Positions 1-9,924 are shown, numbered from the stretch's first letter. The stretch is DNA of 64,000 nt from Myxococcota bacterium (GCA_023150875.1 JAKLKC010000026.1:1-64000); one strand, 5' to 3'. The notes: generated by a model not told the origin, from the sequence alone. Numbers and translations are program-made.

Positions 1-203
1 CGGCGCTCCCTTCATCCACCGACTCCCCTCCCCCACGGTCCGGTTCCACCTCGCGTCGACCGAGAAGAGCCGCACCCAAATGTAAATGTGTTGGTGCCTG
101 ACACCCCACCTGACACCCCACCCTCCCCCTCGCGCATCGGCCCCCCAACCGGCACAATACGCCCGCCCGCGGTCATCCCCGCCGCTCCCGGAAGGACCCG
201 AAC
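1..203. other. Non-coding leader with one copy of a dispersed repeat
   Basis: No convincing gene is seen here. The stretch holds one copy of the 28-bp dispersed repeat (78-105), followed at once by a second TGACACC word at 111-117. The segment GGAAGGA at about 190-196 is the likely ribosome binding site of the amidase that starts at 204. Confidence 0.6.
78..105 (+). repeat. 28-bp dispersed repeat, copy A
   Basis: The copy begins AAATGTAAATGTG and ends GGTGCCTGACACC. It is identical over 28 bp to copies at 33367-33394 and 33440-33467. It is AT-rich at its left end, ends in a small GGTG/CACC inverted repeat, and is followed by short iterations of TGACACC. It resembles REP/MITE-type intergenic repeats, but I cannot assign it to a named family. 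Confidence 0.85.
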
Positions 204-2660
204 GTGACCCGCGCCCCGCTCCCCTCCGCCCTGCTCCTCGCGGCCCTGGCCGCCGCCTCCTCGCCCGGCTGCGAGCCCGAGCCCTCCGAGACGCCTCCCC
301 CCGTCCCCGAGCGGTACGAGGCCACCATCCGGTACACCGGGTACGGCGTGCCCCACGTGCTGGCCGAGGACCTGGGCGGGGTCGCGTTCGGGCAGGGCTA
401 CGCCTTCGCCCGGGACCACGCCTGCATCCTCGCGGACCAGGTGGTGAAGCTCCGCAGCGAGCGGGCCCGGTTCTTCGGTCCCGGGGACGGCGACGCCCAC
501 GTGGACAGCGACCTCGCCTACCTGAACCTGGGCGTGATGGCTTACGCCGAGCAGGGTTTCTCGCAGCTCGGCGCCGATGCCCAGGAGATGGTCCGGGGGT
601 ACGCCGCCGGGTACAACCACTGGCTCTCCGAGGCCGGCGCGGGCGGGCTCGGCCCCGAGTGCGCGGGCGCCGAGTGGGTCCGGCCCATCACCGAGGCCGA
701 GCTGCTGGCGTGGTACCTGGACCTCGGGCTGTACGGGAGCGCCGCGGAGCTGCTGCCCTACGTCGCCACCGCCATCCCGCCGGGGGGCAGCCTCGGGCGG
801 CCCGCGCCGCCCCGCCCTCCCCTCCCCGACTTCCGGGACCTCGGGATCGGCAGCAACGGCTGGGGGATCGGCGCCGAACGGAGCGCCGGCGGACGGGGGA
901 TGCTGGTCGCCAACCCCCACTTCCCGTGGGAGGGGGAGCTCAAGCTCTACGAGAGCCACCTGACCATCCCCGGCCGCCTGGACGTCTACGGCGCGTCGCT
1001 CATGGGCGTCGTCGGGGTGCTCATCGGGTTCAACGAGGCGATGGCCTGGACCCACACCGTCTCCTACGCCCCCCGCTTCACCGTGTACATGCTCACCCTG
1101 GACCCCTCCTCGCCCACCCGCTACGCCTACGGGGACGAGGTCCGGGACATGACCTCCCGGGCGCTCACGGTCCAGGTCCTCCAGGATGACGGAACGCTCC
1201 AACCCGTCACCCGGACGATGTGGCGCAGCCACTACGGGCCGATGCTGGACAGCACCACGTTCGGCCTGCCCTGGAGCTCCGGGGTCGCCTTCACCTTCCG
1301 CGACGCCAACGAGAACAACCTGGCCCTCATCGACCAGTGGATCGCCATGGCGACCTCCACCGGGCTGGAGGAGTTCCAGGCGGCCCACCGGGACGTCCAC
1401 GGCGTCCCGTGGGTCCACACCACGTCCGCCAGCCGCGAGGGGGAGGCCTGGTACGCCGACGGCTCGGCGGTGCCCCGGATCTCCGAGACGGCCATGGCGG
1501 ACTGGCTCGACCGGCGCGAGACCGACTTCCTGACGTCCTCCTTCTGGGGGTACGGGGTGGTGCTGCTGGACGGCAGCGATCCCGCCCACGAGTGGGTGGT
1601 GGGGAGCGACGCCGCGGGCGCCCGGGGCCTCGTCCCCTTCGACGAGGCGCCCCAGCTCCTGAGGAGCGACTTCGTCCACAACGCCAACGACAACCACTGG
1701 CTCGCCCACCCGGAGGAGCCCCTGGAGGGCTACGACCCCTTCTATGGGGACGAGCGGTCCGCCCGGAGCCCCCGGGACCGGATGAACCTGCGGATGCTCG
1801 CCGAGGTCTCGCCGGAGGGGGCGTCGGGGGCGGACGGGACCTTCACCCTGGAGGAGCTGGCGGCGGCGGTGGTGAACAACCGCTCGATGATCGAGGAGCT
1901 GGTGCGGAGCGAAGTCGTCGCCCGATGCGGCGGGGCGGGGCCGGTGACGGTGTCGGGGCAGGAAGTGGACGTGGGCCCCATCTGCACCGCCCTGGGAGCC
2001 TGGAGCGGCCGCATGGACCTGGACGCCCCCGGCGGACCCGCCTGGCGGGAGTTCCTGGGGAGGTACGAGTACGACGCGCTGGTGGACGCCGGGGACCTCT
2101 TCGCCGAGCCCTTCGATCCCCAGGACCCGGTGGAGACCCCCCGGGGCCTGGTGCCCGCGCCCCTGGAGGGCGACGACCCCGTGCTCCAGGCCCTGGGCGC
2201 CGCCGCCCTCGCCCTGGCCGAGGCGGGCCTCCCCCCGGACGCGACGATGGGCGAGGCCCAGTACGCCCTCAAGGACGGCGTCCGGATCCCCATCCACGGC
2301 ACCCAGCACCGGGAGGGGGGCTTCAACATCATCCGCTACGAGGGGGGCAACGGTACCCTCTACCCGTACATGGAGCGATCCCAGGTGGTGACGAGCCGCA
2401 CGAGCCTGACGGTGGACGGCTACCCCGTGAACGGGGGGTCCAGCTTCGTCATGGCGATGGAGTTCACCGACGACGGGCCCCGCGCCCTCACCGTGCTGAC
2501 GTACTCCCAGTCGGGGGATCCCTCCTCCCCCCACTTCGACGACCAGACCCTGGCGTTCTCGGACAAGCGCTGGAAGGATGTCCGCTTCGCCGAAGAGGAT
2601 ATCGCCGCCGACCCGGAGCTCGAGGTCCTGGAGGTGTCCGCGGTCCGGGAAGATCCCTGA
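204..2660 (+). CDS. Penicillin amidase (acylase) family Ntn-hydrolase, secreted
   Basis: An 818-residue protein of the penicillin G / aculeacin A / AHL acylase family, which hydrolyses amide bonds of acylated substrates after autocatalytic cleavage into alpha and beta chains. The GTG start has GGAAGGA upstream. Residues 1-25 look like a lipoprotein signal (SSPGCEPEP), so export to the envelope is likely. The hallmark SNGW follows GIG, placing the catalytic serine at Ser217, the expected N-terminus of the beta chain; HTVSYAPRF and late NANDN motifs also fit the family. Length matches typical precursors (about 750-850). The substrate (beta-lactam, AHL or lipopeptide) cannot be told from sequence. 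Confidence 0.93.
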   Translation: MTRAPLPSALLLAALAAASSPGCEPEPSETPPPVPERYEATIRYTGYGVPHVLAEDLGGVAFGQGYAFARDHACILADQVVKLRSERARFFGPGDGDAHVDSDLAYLNLGVMAYAEQGFSQLGADAQEMVRGYAAGYNHWLSEAGAGGLGPECAGAEWVRPITEAELLAWYLDLGLYGSAAELLPYVATAIPPGGSLGRPAPPRPPLPDFRDLGIGSNGWGIGAERSAGGRGMLVANPHFPWEGELKLYESHLTIPGRLDVYGASLMGVVGVLIGFNEAMAWTHTVSYAPRFTVYMLTLDPSSPTRYAYGDEVRDMTSRALTVQVLQDDGTLQPVTRTMWRSHYGPMLDSTTFGLPWSSGVAFTFRDANENNLALIDQWIAMATSTGLEEFQAAHRDVHGVPWVHTTSASREGEAWYADGSAVPRISETAMADWLDRRETDFLTSSFWGYGVVLLDGSDPAHEWVVGSDAAGARGLVPFDEAPQLLRSDFVHNANDNHWLAHPEEPLEGYDPFYGDERSARSPRDRMNLRMLAEVSPEGASGADGTFTLEELAAAVVNNRSMIEELVRSEVVARCGGAGPVTVSGQEVDVGPICTALGAWSGRMDLDAPGGPAWREFLGRYEYDALVDAGDLFAEPFDPQDPVETPRGLVPAPLEGDDPVLQALGAAALALAEAGLPPDATMGEAQYALKDGVRIPIHGTQHREGGFNIIRYEGGNGTLYPYMERSQVVTSRTSLTVDGYPVNGGSSFVMAMEFTDDGPRALTVLTYSQSGDPSSPHFDDQTLAFSDKRWKDVRFAEEDIAADPELEVLEVSAVREDP

Positions 2661-2746
2661 CGGCCCCGTCAGGCACGGAATCGCCCCACCGATGGGCCCG
2701 GAGGTTGCCCACCGCGCCTCCCACCCCCCGGGACCCAGGAGCCCCC

Positions 2747-3247
2747 ATGCGCCCCACCCTCCTCCCCCTCGCCGCCCTCCTCCCCGCCGTCCTCGCCGGC
2801 TGCATGGACACCGACTGCGGCGCCCTCGCCCAGGAGGACGCCTCCGTCGAGATCGGCTGGGGCGAGGACGAGTTCCATCCCCTTGCGGACGGCGACGTGG
2901 TGGACCTGTACGCGGGTTCCCAGGGGGGGCACCACGTGTGGGGCGCCGCCCGCACGGCGGGGATCGCCCGGGGCCACCCCTTCTACCCCTACGACGAGCA
3001 CAACCCCCTCGTCTCCTTCAGCCTCGTGGCCGCGGACGGCACGGTGGTCGCCGAGACCTACCCCGACCGCTTCCTCTTCCGGGAGGACGAGGACGGACGG
3101 GGCTGGATGTCCGGCGCCAGGGTGATCGTCTACGGCCCCTCGGGGACCGAGGAGGGCGCGCCCCCCCTCCCCTACACCTTCTCCGTGAGGGTGGAGGACA
3201 CCTGCGGCCGGGTCGTGGAGGACGAGCGCGTCGTAGACCTGCCCTGA
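2747..3247 (+). CDS. Small predicted lipoprotein, unknown function
   Basis: A 166-residue protein beginning with a clean lipoprotein signal: MRPT, a hydrophobic stretch, then the lipobox LAGC with Cys at about residue 18. The mature part is acidic and has two further Cys (DTDCG near the N-terminus, EDTCGR near the C-terminus) that could pair in the periplasm. Weak beta-sandwich character (alternating hydrophobic strands) is visible. I recognise no family. It lies 86 bp downstream of the amidase and 93 bp upstream of the preferred sucA start on the same strand. Confidence 0.75.
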   Translation: MRPTLLPLAALLPAVLAGCMDTDCGALAQEDASVEIGWGEDEFHPLADGDVVDLYAGSQGGHHVWGAARTAGIARGHPFYPYDEHNPLVSFSLVAADGTVVAETYPDRFLFREDEDGRGWMSGARVIVYGPSGTEEGAPPLPYTFSVRVEDTCGRVVEDERVVDLP

Positions 3248-3340
3248 CGGTCCCGGGAGGTGGGGAATCGAGGGGACGGGCATCGCCCGCGGGGGCGGAA
3301 CGCATTATCCTCCGCGTGCCCGGCGGAGCCAGACCTCGAA

Positions 3341-6244
3341 GTGACCCGACTCCAGATCCACCGACCCGACAACGGATCCCCCACGGACCCTCCCCCCCCC
3401 GGGAACGGGCGGTCGCGGGGACTTCCCGATCTCCCCAGCGGGATCGGCGCCGCCAACGGTGCCTGGATCGAGGACCTCTACCTCGCGTGGCTGGAGGATC
3501 CCGGCGCGGTCCACGCCTCCTGGCGGTCCCTGTTCGAGTCCCTGGGGGACGACCGCTTCCTCCCCCGGGAGTCGGTGGCGGGGATCCCGCCGGACCGCCG
3601 CTCGATCTTCGACGCCCGACCCCGGCGGGACGCCGGCCCCGCGCCCGTCGCCCCGGGGGAGGAGGCCGCCCGGGCCGCCGAGCGGATGGCCAAGGACGCC
3701 GCGGTCTCCAAGCTGATCAGCGCCTACCGCCGCAACGGGCACCTCATGGCGCGCCTCGACCCCCTGGGACTCCGCCGCGCGCCCCTGCGCCCCGAGCTGA
3801 CCCCTGCCTACCACGGGCTGGCCGACGAGGACCTGGGCACGGTCTTCCACTGCGGGCGCCTCGGCCCAACCCCCCAGGCGCCCCTCGCGGCGATCGTCGA
3901 GAGGGCCCGCAAGGTCTGGTGCGGCCCCATCGGCGTGGAGTACATGTACCTGCGGGACGAGAGGCGCAGGAGGTGGGTCGAAGGGCGCATCGAGGAGGCG
4001 GGGGGCGAGTACCCCCTGGACCGCCCGACGGCCCTGCGGGTCCTGGACAAGCTCACCGCCGCCGAGCAGTTCGAGGGCTTCATCCACACCCGCTATCCCG
4101 GCGCCAAGCGCTTCTCCGTCGAGGGCAGCGACGCGCTGATCCCGCTGCTGGACCTGCTGATCTCCTCCCTCGCCTCCGCCGGGGCCACCGAGGTCGACAT
4201 CGGCATGGCCCACCGGGGCCGGCTGAACGTCCTCGCCAACATCCTCGGCAAGGCCCACAGCGACATCTTCGAGGAGTTCGAGGACCGCTTCGAGCCCCCT
4301 CCGGGGTTCCTCGCCGGCGGCGACGTCAAGTACCACCTCGGTTACTCCAGCGACGTCCAGACCCCCGAGGGCCGGTCGGTCCACGTCAGCCTGGCGTTCA
4401 ACCCCAGCCACCTGGAGTCCGTCTACCCCGTGGTCGAGGGGATCGTGCGGGCCAAGCAGGACCACCTGGGGGACGCGGACCGCCTGCGGGTCGTGCCCAT
4501 CGCCATCCACGGCGACGCCGCCATGGCCGGCCAGGGCGTGGTCGCCGAGATGCTGAACGCCTCGGGCCTGCCCGGCTACACCACCGGCGGCACCGTCCAC
4601 GTCGTCGTCAACAACCAGATCGGCTTCACCACGCCGCCCGAACTCACCCGCTCCAGCGAGCACGCCACCGACGTGGTGAAGGTGGTGCTCCCCCCGGTGT
4701 TCCACGTCAATGCCGACGACCTGGGCGCCGTCGCCTTCGTGGCGCGCCTCGCCGCCGAGTACCGCCAGGAGTTCCAGCTCGACGTGGTCATCGACCTGTG
4801 GAGCTACCGCAAGTACGGGCACAACGAGGGGGACGAGCCGGCCTTCACCAACCCGGTGACGTACCAGGCCGTCCGGGGCCGGCCGAGCCCCCTGGCGCGG
4901 TTCGTGGAGCAGGCGGTGGCGGCGGGGGCGATCACCCCCGGGGACGTCGAGGAGGCCGCCGCGCGGATCCGCGCGCACCTGGAAGTCGAGCTGCACCGCG
5001 CCCGCGCCACCGACCGCCCCCCGGGGGAGCTGGGGGGGCTGTGGAAGGGCCTCCACGCCGGCGACCACCCCGCCGCCACCTCCTCCCCCACCCGCTTCCC
5101 GCGCGAGCGCCTTGAGGGGTTCCTGGAGGCCCTCTCCCGCGTGCCCGACGGGTTCCACATCCACCCCAAGCTCCGCCGGGTCCTGGAACGGCGCAAGGAG
5201 GTCGCCGAGGGCCGGGCCACCGTGGACTGGGCGGTGGGGGAGACGCTGGCCTTCGCGACCCTGCTGAGCGAGGGTTTCCCGGTCCGCCTCGCCGGCCAGG
5301 ACGCCGGCCGGGGCACCTTCGCCCACCGGCACTCGATCCTCCACGACCAGCAGGACGGCTCGGTGTGGCTCCCCCTGAACCATCTCGGTGTCCCCCAGGC
5401 GAGCTGCGAGGTCATCGACAGCCCCCTCTCCGAGGCCGCCGCCCTGGGCTTCGAGTACGGCTACACCATGGCGAGGCCCGACGCCCTGGTGATCTGGGAG
5501 GCCCAGTTCGGCGACTTCGCCAACGCCGCCCAGGTGGTGATCGACCAGTTCATCTCGTCCAGCGAGGACAAGTGGAACCGCTACTCCGGGCTCGTGCTGT
5601 TCCTGCCCCACGGCTACGAGGGCCAGGGCCCGGAGCACTCGTCGGCGCGCCTGGAGCGCTTCCTCCAGCTCTCGGGCGAGGACAACTGGCGGGTGGTGAA
5701 CCTCACCACCCCCGCCCAGCTCTTCCACGCCCTCCGCAGCCAGCTCCGGCGCAACTACCGCAAGCCCCTGGTGGTGATGACCCCCAAGAGCCTGCTCCGG
5801 CACCCCCGGGTGGTCTCGACCCTGGACGACCTGGCCACCGGCTGGTTCCATCCCGTCCTGGACGACGTCACCGTGGAGCCCGACCGGGTGGAGCGGGTGG
5901 TGCTGTGCTGCGGCAAGGTCTACTACGACCTGCTGGCCGCCCGCGAAGCGGGGGGGGACGACCGGGTGGCCCTGGTCCGTGTGGAACAGCTCTACCCGTT
6001 CCCGGACTTCCTCCTGGAGGGCGTGCTGGCCCGCTACGCCGGGGCCCGGGACCTGGTGTGGTGCCAGGAGGAGCCCGCGAACATGGGCGCCTGGTCCCAC
6101 GTGGCCCCCGAGATCGCCTCCGTCTCCCGCCTCCCCCTCCGCTACGCCGGCCGCCCCCGCTCCGCCGCCCCCGCCACGGGCTCGAAGTACCTGCACGACC
6201 GCGAGCAGGCGGCCCTGGTGAAGGGCGCCCTCGAGGCCCGCTGA
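3341..6244 (+). CDS. sucA: 2-oxoglutarate dehydrogenase E1 component
   Basis: E1 of the 2-oxoglutarate dehydrogenase complex: thiamine diphosphate-dependent decarboxylation of 2-oxoglutarate in the TCA cycle, passing the succinyl group to SucB. I chose the GTG at 3341 (967 aa) because the frame upstream, open to 3260, lacks family-like sequence. The N-terminal E1 helix (IEDLYLAWLEDPGAVHASWR), IGMAHRGRLNVLANI, the ThDP fold GDAAMAGQGVVAEMLNASGL with NNQIGFTT, and the transketolase C-terminal part (QDAGRGTFAHRH, EEPANMGAW) are all present. sucB follows after 36 bp, so the two are probably co-transcribed. Length is near the usual 930-960. Confidence 0.97.
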   Translation: MTRLQIHRPDNGSPTDPPPPGNGRSRGLPDLPSGIGAANGAWIEDLYLAWLEDPGAVHASWRSLFESLGDDRFLPRESVAGIPPDRRSIFDARPRRDAGPAPVAPGEEAARAAERMAKDAAVSKLISAYRRNGHLMARLDPLGLRRAPLRPELTPAYHGLADEDLGTVFHCGRLGPTPQAPLAAIVERARKVWCGPIGVEYMYLRDERRRRWVEGRIEEAGGEYPLDRPTALRVLDKLTAAEQFEGFIHTRYPGAKRFSVEGSDALIPLLDLLISSLASAGATEVDIGMAHRGRLNVLANILGKAHSDIFEEFEDRFEPPPGFLAGGDVKYHLGYSSDVQTPEGRSVHVSLAFNPSHLESVYPVVEGIVRAKQDHLGDADRLRVVPIAIHGDAAMAGQGVVAEMLNASGLPGYTTGGTVHVVVNNQIGFTTPPELTRSSEHATDVVKVVLPPVFHVNADDLGAVAFVARLAAEYRQEFQLDVVIDLWSYRKYGHNEGDEPAFTNPVTYQAVRGRPSPLARFVEQAVAAGAITPGDVEEAAARIRAHLEVELHRARATDRPPGELGGLWKGLHAGDHPAATSSPTRFPRERLEGFLEALSRVPDGFHIHPKLRRVLERRKEVAEGRATVDWAVGETLAFATLLSEGFPVRLAGQDAGRGTFAHRHSILHDQQDGSVWLPLNHLGVPQASCEVIDSPLSEAAALGFEYGYTMARPDALVIWEAQFGDFANAAQVVIDQFISSSEDKWNRYSGLVLFLPHGYEGQGPEHSSARLERFLQLSGEDNWRVVNLTTPAQLFHALRSQLRRNYRKPLVVMTPKSLLRHPRVVSTLDDLATGWFHPVLDDVTVEPDRVERVVLCCGKVYYDLLAAREAGGDDRVALVRVEQLYPFPDFLLEGVLARYAGARDLVWCQEEPANMGAWSHVAPEIASVSRLPLRYAGRPRSAAPATGSKYLHDREQAALVKGALEAR

Positions 6245-6280
6245 CCCCCTCCCCGCCGCCCCGCCCAGGAGAGCCTCGCC

Positions 6281-7528
6281 ATGCTCGTCGACATCGCCAT
6301 CCCCGCCCTCGGGGAGTCCATCACCGAGGGGACCGTCACCCGCTGGTACGTCGCCCCGGGGGACGCCGTGGAGGAGGGCCAGGCCCTGTTCGAGCTGGAG
6401 ACCGACAAGGTGTCCGCCGACGTGCCCGCCCCCGCCCGGGGCGTGGTGCGGGAGATCCTGGCCGGAGAGGGGACCGACGTCGCCGTCGGGGCCGTCGCCG
6501 GGCGCATCGACACCGAGGGAGTGGCCGCGGCCGCCCCGCCACCCCCCACCGCCCCGGTGGCCGCCGCCACCCCGGTGGCCGCCACCACCGCGCCGCTGCC
6601 GGCCCCTCCGCCACCCGCCCCCGAGGCCGAGGCCAGGGTCACGCCCGCGGCCCGCAGGGCCGCCCGGGAGCGCGGGCTGGACGTGGGTGCCGTCCCCGCC
6701 GGCCGCGGCGGCCGGGTGACCCGGGCCGAGGTCCTGGGCTTCCAGGAGGGTCGGCCCGAGGCCCCTTCCCCGCCGCCTCCGGCCTCCCCGCCGCCCGTCT
6801 CCGCTGCACCGCTGCCCCCGGTGGGCCGCGGCGTGCGCCGGGTGCCCATGACCCGCCTGCGCCGCCGCATCGCCGAGCGCCTGAAGGAGGTCCAGAACAC
6901 CGCCGCGATCCTGACGACCTTCAACGAGATCGACATGTCGGCGGTGATGGGCCTGCGCCAGCGCCACGGGGACGCCTTCCAGAAGGAGCACGGGGTGAAG
7001 CTCGGCTTCATGAGCTTCTTCGTGAAGGCGGCGGTAGAGGCGCTGAAGGAGTTCCCGGCCCTGAACGGCGGGGTGGACGGGAACGACGTCGTCTACCACG
7101 ACTTCTACGACATCGGCGTCGCCGTGAGCACCGACCGGGGCCTCGTGGTACCGGTCTTGCGAGACGCCGACCGCATGAGCTTCGCCGAGGTCGAGAAGGA
7201 GATCGGCGGCCTCTCCGTCGCGGCCCGGGACGGCGGGTTGACCCTGGAACAGCTCGAGGGGGGGACCTTCTCCATCACCAACGGGGGCGTCTTCGGCTCG
7301 CTGCTCTCGACGCCGATCCTCAACCCGCCCCAGAGCGGGATCCTGGGGATGCACTCCATCACCCGGCGGCCGGTGGCCCTCGACGACGACCGGATCGAGG
7401 TTCGCCCGGTGATGATGGTGGCGCTGAGCTACGACCACCGGATCGTGGATGGAGCCCAGGCCGTCCGGTTCCTGGTGCGGATCAAGCGCCTGGTCGAGGA
7501 CCCGGTCCGCCTCCTGCTGGAGGTCTGA
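6281..7528 (+). CDS. sucB: Dihydrolipoyllysine succinyltransferase (E2 of the 2-oxoglutarate dehydrogenase complex)
   Basis: A 415-residue E2 subunit transferring succinyl from E1 to CoA. It has one N-terminal lipoyl domain with lysine in ETDKVSADVP (about residue 42), an Ala/Pro-rich flexible linker (about 80-115), a peripheral subunit-binding domain (TPAARRAARERGLD to GRVTRAEVL, about 120-155), a second Ala/Pro linker, and a CoA-dependent acyltransferase core from about residue 190 ending in the catalytic SYDHRIVDG motif. An AGGAGAG site lies upstream of the ATG. Co-linear with sucA; no lpd gene is seen in the window. Confidence 0.97.
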   Translation: MLVDIAIPALGESITEGTVTRWYVAPGDAVEEGQALFELETDKVSADVPAPARGVVREILAGEGTDVAVGAVAGRIDTEGVAAAAPPPPTAPVAAATPVAATTAPLPAPPPPAPEAEARVTPAARRAARERGLDVGAVPAGRGGRVTRAEVLGFQEGRPEAPSPPPPASPPPVSAAPLPPVGRGVRRVPMTRLRRRIAERLKEVQNTAAILTTFNEIDMSAVMGLRQRHGDAFQKEHGVKLGFMSFFVKAAVEALKEFPALNGGVDGNDVVYHDFYDIGVAVSTDRGLVVPVLRDADRMSFAEVEKEIGGLSVAARDGGLTLEQLEGGTFSITNGGVFGSLLSTPILNPPQSGILGMHSITRRPVALDDDRIEVRPVMMVALSYDHRIVDGAQAVRFLVRIKRLVEDPVRLLLEV

Positions 7529-7646
7529 CGGTGACCGGCGAGCCCACCTCGGCGGATCGCGGGCGGATCCGGCCGATCCCCCCTTGCGGTCCGCCCCGCT
7601 TCGATGTACCTCACCCGGGTCGCCGGGGGACGACCGAGGAGCCGCT

Positions 7647-8627
7647 GTGACGCTGTCGATCCGCCTGGAGAGCCAGACCCTCCTCGCCGAGCTCTACGCG
7701 ATCCTCCAGCAGCTCGACCCCGCCCGGTGGCGCGAGGACCTGGTGCCGGTGGTGCGCGAGAAGCTCGCCCAGCTCTCCGCCCGGGCCCGCGCGCTGCTCG
7801 ACTCCTTCGACGGTCCCCTCTCGGACCCCCGCATGGAGGCGGTCCTCCTGCGGATCCGGAGCCTGGCCGCCGAGATCGAGGACGCGGTGGACCGGCTGGA
7901 GGGCTCCGCGGGCCGCCTGCGGGCGGAGTGGGCCGACGTGCGGCGCCGGCTCAGCGCCGGGTACGAGGAGGTCGCCTCCAGCCTCCGGCCGGTGGCGGTC
8001 CGGGTGCCGGGCCTGCGCCCGACGAACCGGAGGCGGACGCTGATGCACTTCGGCTCGGCGATCCTGGCCGCCGTACTCGTGCACTACGCGTTGAACCGGG
8101 CAGGGATGATCGCCATCTCAGGGGCGCTGGCGGCCTGGGCCTGGACGATGGAGTGGCGGCGGCGGCGGGATCCCGGCCTGAACGCGCGCCTGATGCGGGT
8201 CTTCGGCCCCGTTGCCCACCCCCACGAGTGGCACCGGGTCAACTCCGCCACCTGGTACACGTCGGCGCTCCTGACCCTCGCCCTGTTCGCACCGAACGAG
8301 GCGGTGGTGGTCGGGCTGGTGATCCTCGGCGTCGCCGACCCCGCGGCGGCGGTGATCGGACGCCGGTGGGGGCGGGTCCGCCTCCGGGCGAACCGGTCCC
8401 TGGAGGGGTCCCTGGCGTTCGTCGCCTCGGGCACCCTGGCGGCGTGGGCGACGCTCACGGTGTGGCATCCTGGCCGGGGCCCGGCCCTCGACCTGGTCGT
8501 CGCCGCCGCCGCCGCCATCCCCGCCGCCGTGGCCGAGCTCCTGACCACCCGCCTCGACGACAACCTCACCGTCCCCGTCACCGCCGCCGCCGGAGCCGCC
8601 CTCGCCGCCCTCCTCGTGGCGGTCTGA
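7647..8627 (+). CDS. Dolichol/phytol kinase-like (SEC59/DGK1/VTE5) membrane protein with N-terminal helical extension
   Basis: A 326-residue protein from a GTG start. Residues 1-120 are a charged helical region (LLAELYAILQQL, repeated Arg/Glu heptads) without membrane segments. Residues 130-326 are polytopic and carry PAAAVIGRRWGR, SLEGSLAFVASG and a late LTTRLDDNLTVPVTAA, which match the CTP-dependent lipid kinase / CDP-diglyceride-synthase-like superfamily (dolichol kinase, phytol kinase, yeast DGK1). It probably phosphorylates a polyprenol or diacylglycerol at the membrane; the substrate is unknown. It lies 118 bp after sucB. The N-terminal extension is unusual for the family. Confidence 0.8.
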   Translation: MTLSIRLESQTLLAELYAILQQLDPARWREDLVPVVREKLAQLSARARALLDSFDGPLSDPRMEAVLLRIRSLAAEIEDAVDRLEGSAGRLRAEWADVRRRLSAGYEEVASSLRPVAVRVPGLRPTNRRRTLMHFGSAILAAVLVHYALNRAGMIAISGALAAWAWTMEWRRRRDPGLNARLMRVFGPVAHPHEWHRVNSATWYTSALLTLALFAPNEAVVVGLVILGVADPAAAVIGRRWGRVRLRANRSLEGSLAFVASGTLAAWATLTVWHPGRGPALDLVVAAAAAIPAAVAELLTTRLDDNLTVPVTAAAGAALAALLVAV

Positions 8628-8632
8628 GGCGC

Positions 8633-9904
8633 TCAGGCGCGGCCGGGCCGGACCCGAGCCCCGATCCAGTCCTCGACCTGGCGGAACCGGACCCGATCGG
8701 TGTTCCGGGACGCGAACTCCCGGGCGTGGGCCTCGGCTCCACCCGCCCCCCGCAAGGCGTTCCGGATCTCGTCGGCGAGGGCGTGGGGCAGGGCCGCAAG
8801 GACGGGAGCCCCGTCGCCGGCCATCCCCCGGGTCTCGGCCGTCGAGGCTACGACGGTGGCCAGGCCCGCGGCGGCGGCGGGGTACACGCACTCCGGGTGA
8901 TCGAGCTCACCCGCCACTCCCCCCCGGGGCAGGGCGAGCGCGAGCGCGCAGTGCCGGAGGACCGCGGGGAGCCGCTCCGTCGGCACCGGACCGACGCGGG
9001 CCACGTTCCGTGGCGAGCGGTCGGGGCCTTCGGATCGGTCCCCGCCGCCCTCCAACCGGACGAAGGTCACACCGGGAAGGGCCCGGGCGACCTCCGCCAA
9101 CGCCAACGCTCCCGCCCCGGGGCCATCGGCCCCGAAGCAGGCGACCCGAGGCCCAGGGACGCCCCGGAGCTCCAGCGGGAGGGGTGGCGCCTCCCCCGCG
9201 TAGGGCGTGGGGTCCACCGAGGGGGGCAGGTGCCGGGCCGGCAGCCCACGGGCCGCCAGGGCGGTGACAACCCCGCGGCTGGGGGAGACGACCAGGTCGG
9301 CGATGTCCAGGGCCGGGTGCGCAGGTTGGGGGGGCGCGCTCCCCAGGGCCGGGGAGACCGCGAGCAGGACCCGCCGGGGACGGAGCACCCCCACCAGGGG
9401 AAGGAGGTCCGGCCGGGAGCAGATCAGCGCGTCGGCGCCGATCCAGCCGCCCGCGGCGAGGGCCCGCTCCAGCCCCGGGAGTCCCCGCCCGGGGCGGGAC
9501 CACCACCAACCGGCGACCCCTCCCCCGGACCACGCCAGGGGGGCGAACGGGCGGACCTCGGCCACCCCCGGGAGGGGTGCTCCGCCCCCTCCCTCACCGC
9601 CGCCCTCCCAGGGGGAGCGGAACCCCGTCACCCACAGCACGCGATGACCCGCGGCGGCGGCAAGGGTCGCCAGGCGATGCTCCTGGACCCGGACGGCGGC
9701 CCGCGCGGGGTGGGGACAGGCGAAGACCAGCAGCGGAGATCCTCCCGGCCCCCGGGGGCGCCCCGATGGTGCCCGACCGCGGGCCCGAGGGCAAACCGCA
9801 TCCGCGGCGTCCCCGTCGCCCGTCCCGTCGGAACATGGTAGGAAATCGACGGGGCCAGTGGGGTCGGGATCGCCGCCCGCGCCAGGCGTCGGCCCCGCGG
9901 CCAC
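8633..9904 (-). CDS. Glycosyltransferase-like protein (GT-B fold, group 1 type)
   Basis: A 423-residue frame. From about residue 57 (LLVFACPHP) it reads like a GT-B glycosyltransferase: N-terminal Rossmann part (HRLATLAAAAGHRVLWVTG), a central SPSRGVVTALAARGLPARHLPPSVD segment typical of GT4 relatives, and a C-terminal nucleotide-sugar domain (VARVGPVPTERLPAVLRHCALALALP, then HPECVYPAAAAGLATVVAS). It may act in cell-surface polysaccharide synthesis. The first ~55 residues are low-complexity, yet the GTG at 9904 is the only conventional start before the domain. It lies 20 bp from the divergent FG-GAP lipoprotein gene. Confidence 0.72.
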   Translation of the reverse strand: MAAGPTPGAGGDPDPTGPVDFLPCSDGTGDGDAADAVCPRARGRAPSGRPRGPGGSPLLVFACPHPARAAVRVQEHRLATLAAAAGHRVLWVTGFRSPWEGGGEGGGGAPLPGVAEVRPFAPLAWSGGGVAGWWWSRPGRGLPGLERALAAGGWIGADALICSRPDLLPLVGVLRPRRVLLAVSPALGSAPPQPAHPALDIADLVVSPSRGVVTALAARGLPARHLPPSVDPTPYAGEAPPLPLELRGVPGPRVACFGADGPGAGALALAEVARALPGVTFVRLEGGGDRSEGPDRSPRNVARVGPVPTERLPAVLRHCALALALPRGGVAGELDHPECVYPAAAAGLATVVASTAETRGMAGDGAPVLAALPHALADEIRNALRGAGGAEAHAREFASRNTDRVRFRQVEDWIGARVRPGRA

Positions 9905-9924
9905 CCCGCAGGAGACCGTCTCCC

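Noticed and set aside
12-2534. Long minus-strand open frame opposite the amidase gene (similar long antisense frames lie opposite sucA, comEC and others)
   Set aside because: Stops are rare in the antisense of GC-rich genes; the translation is Gly/Arg/Val/Pro-rich and lacks any domain, while the plus strand has a clear family match.
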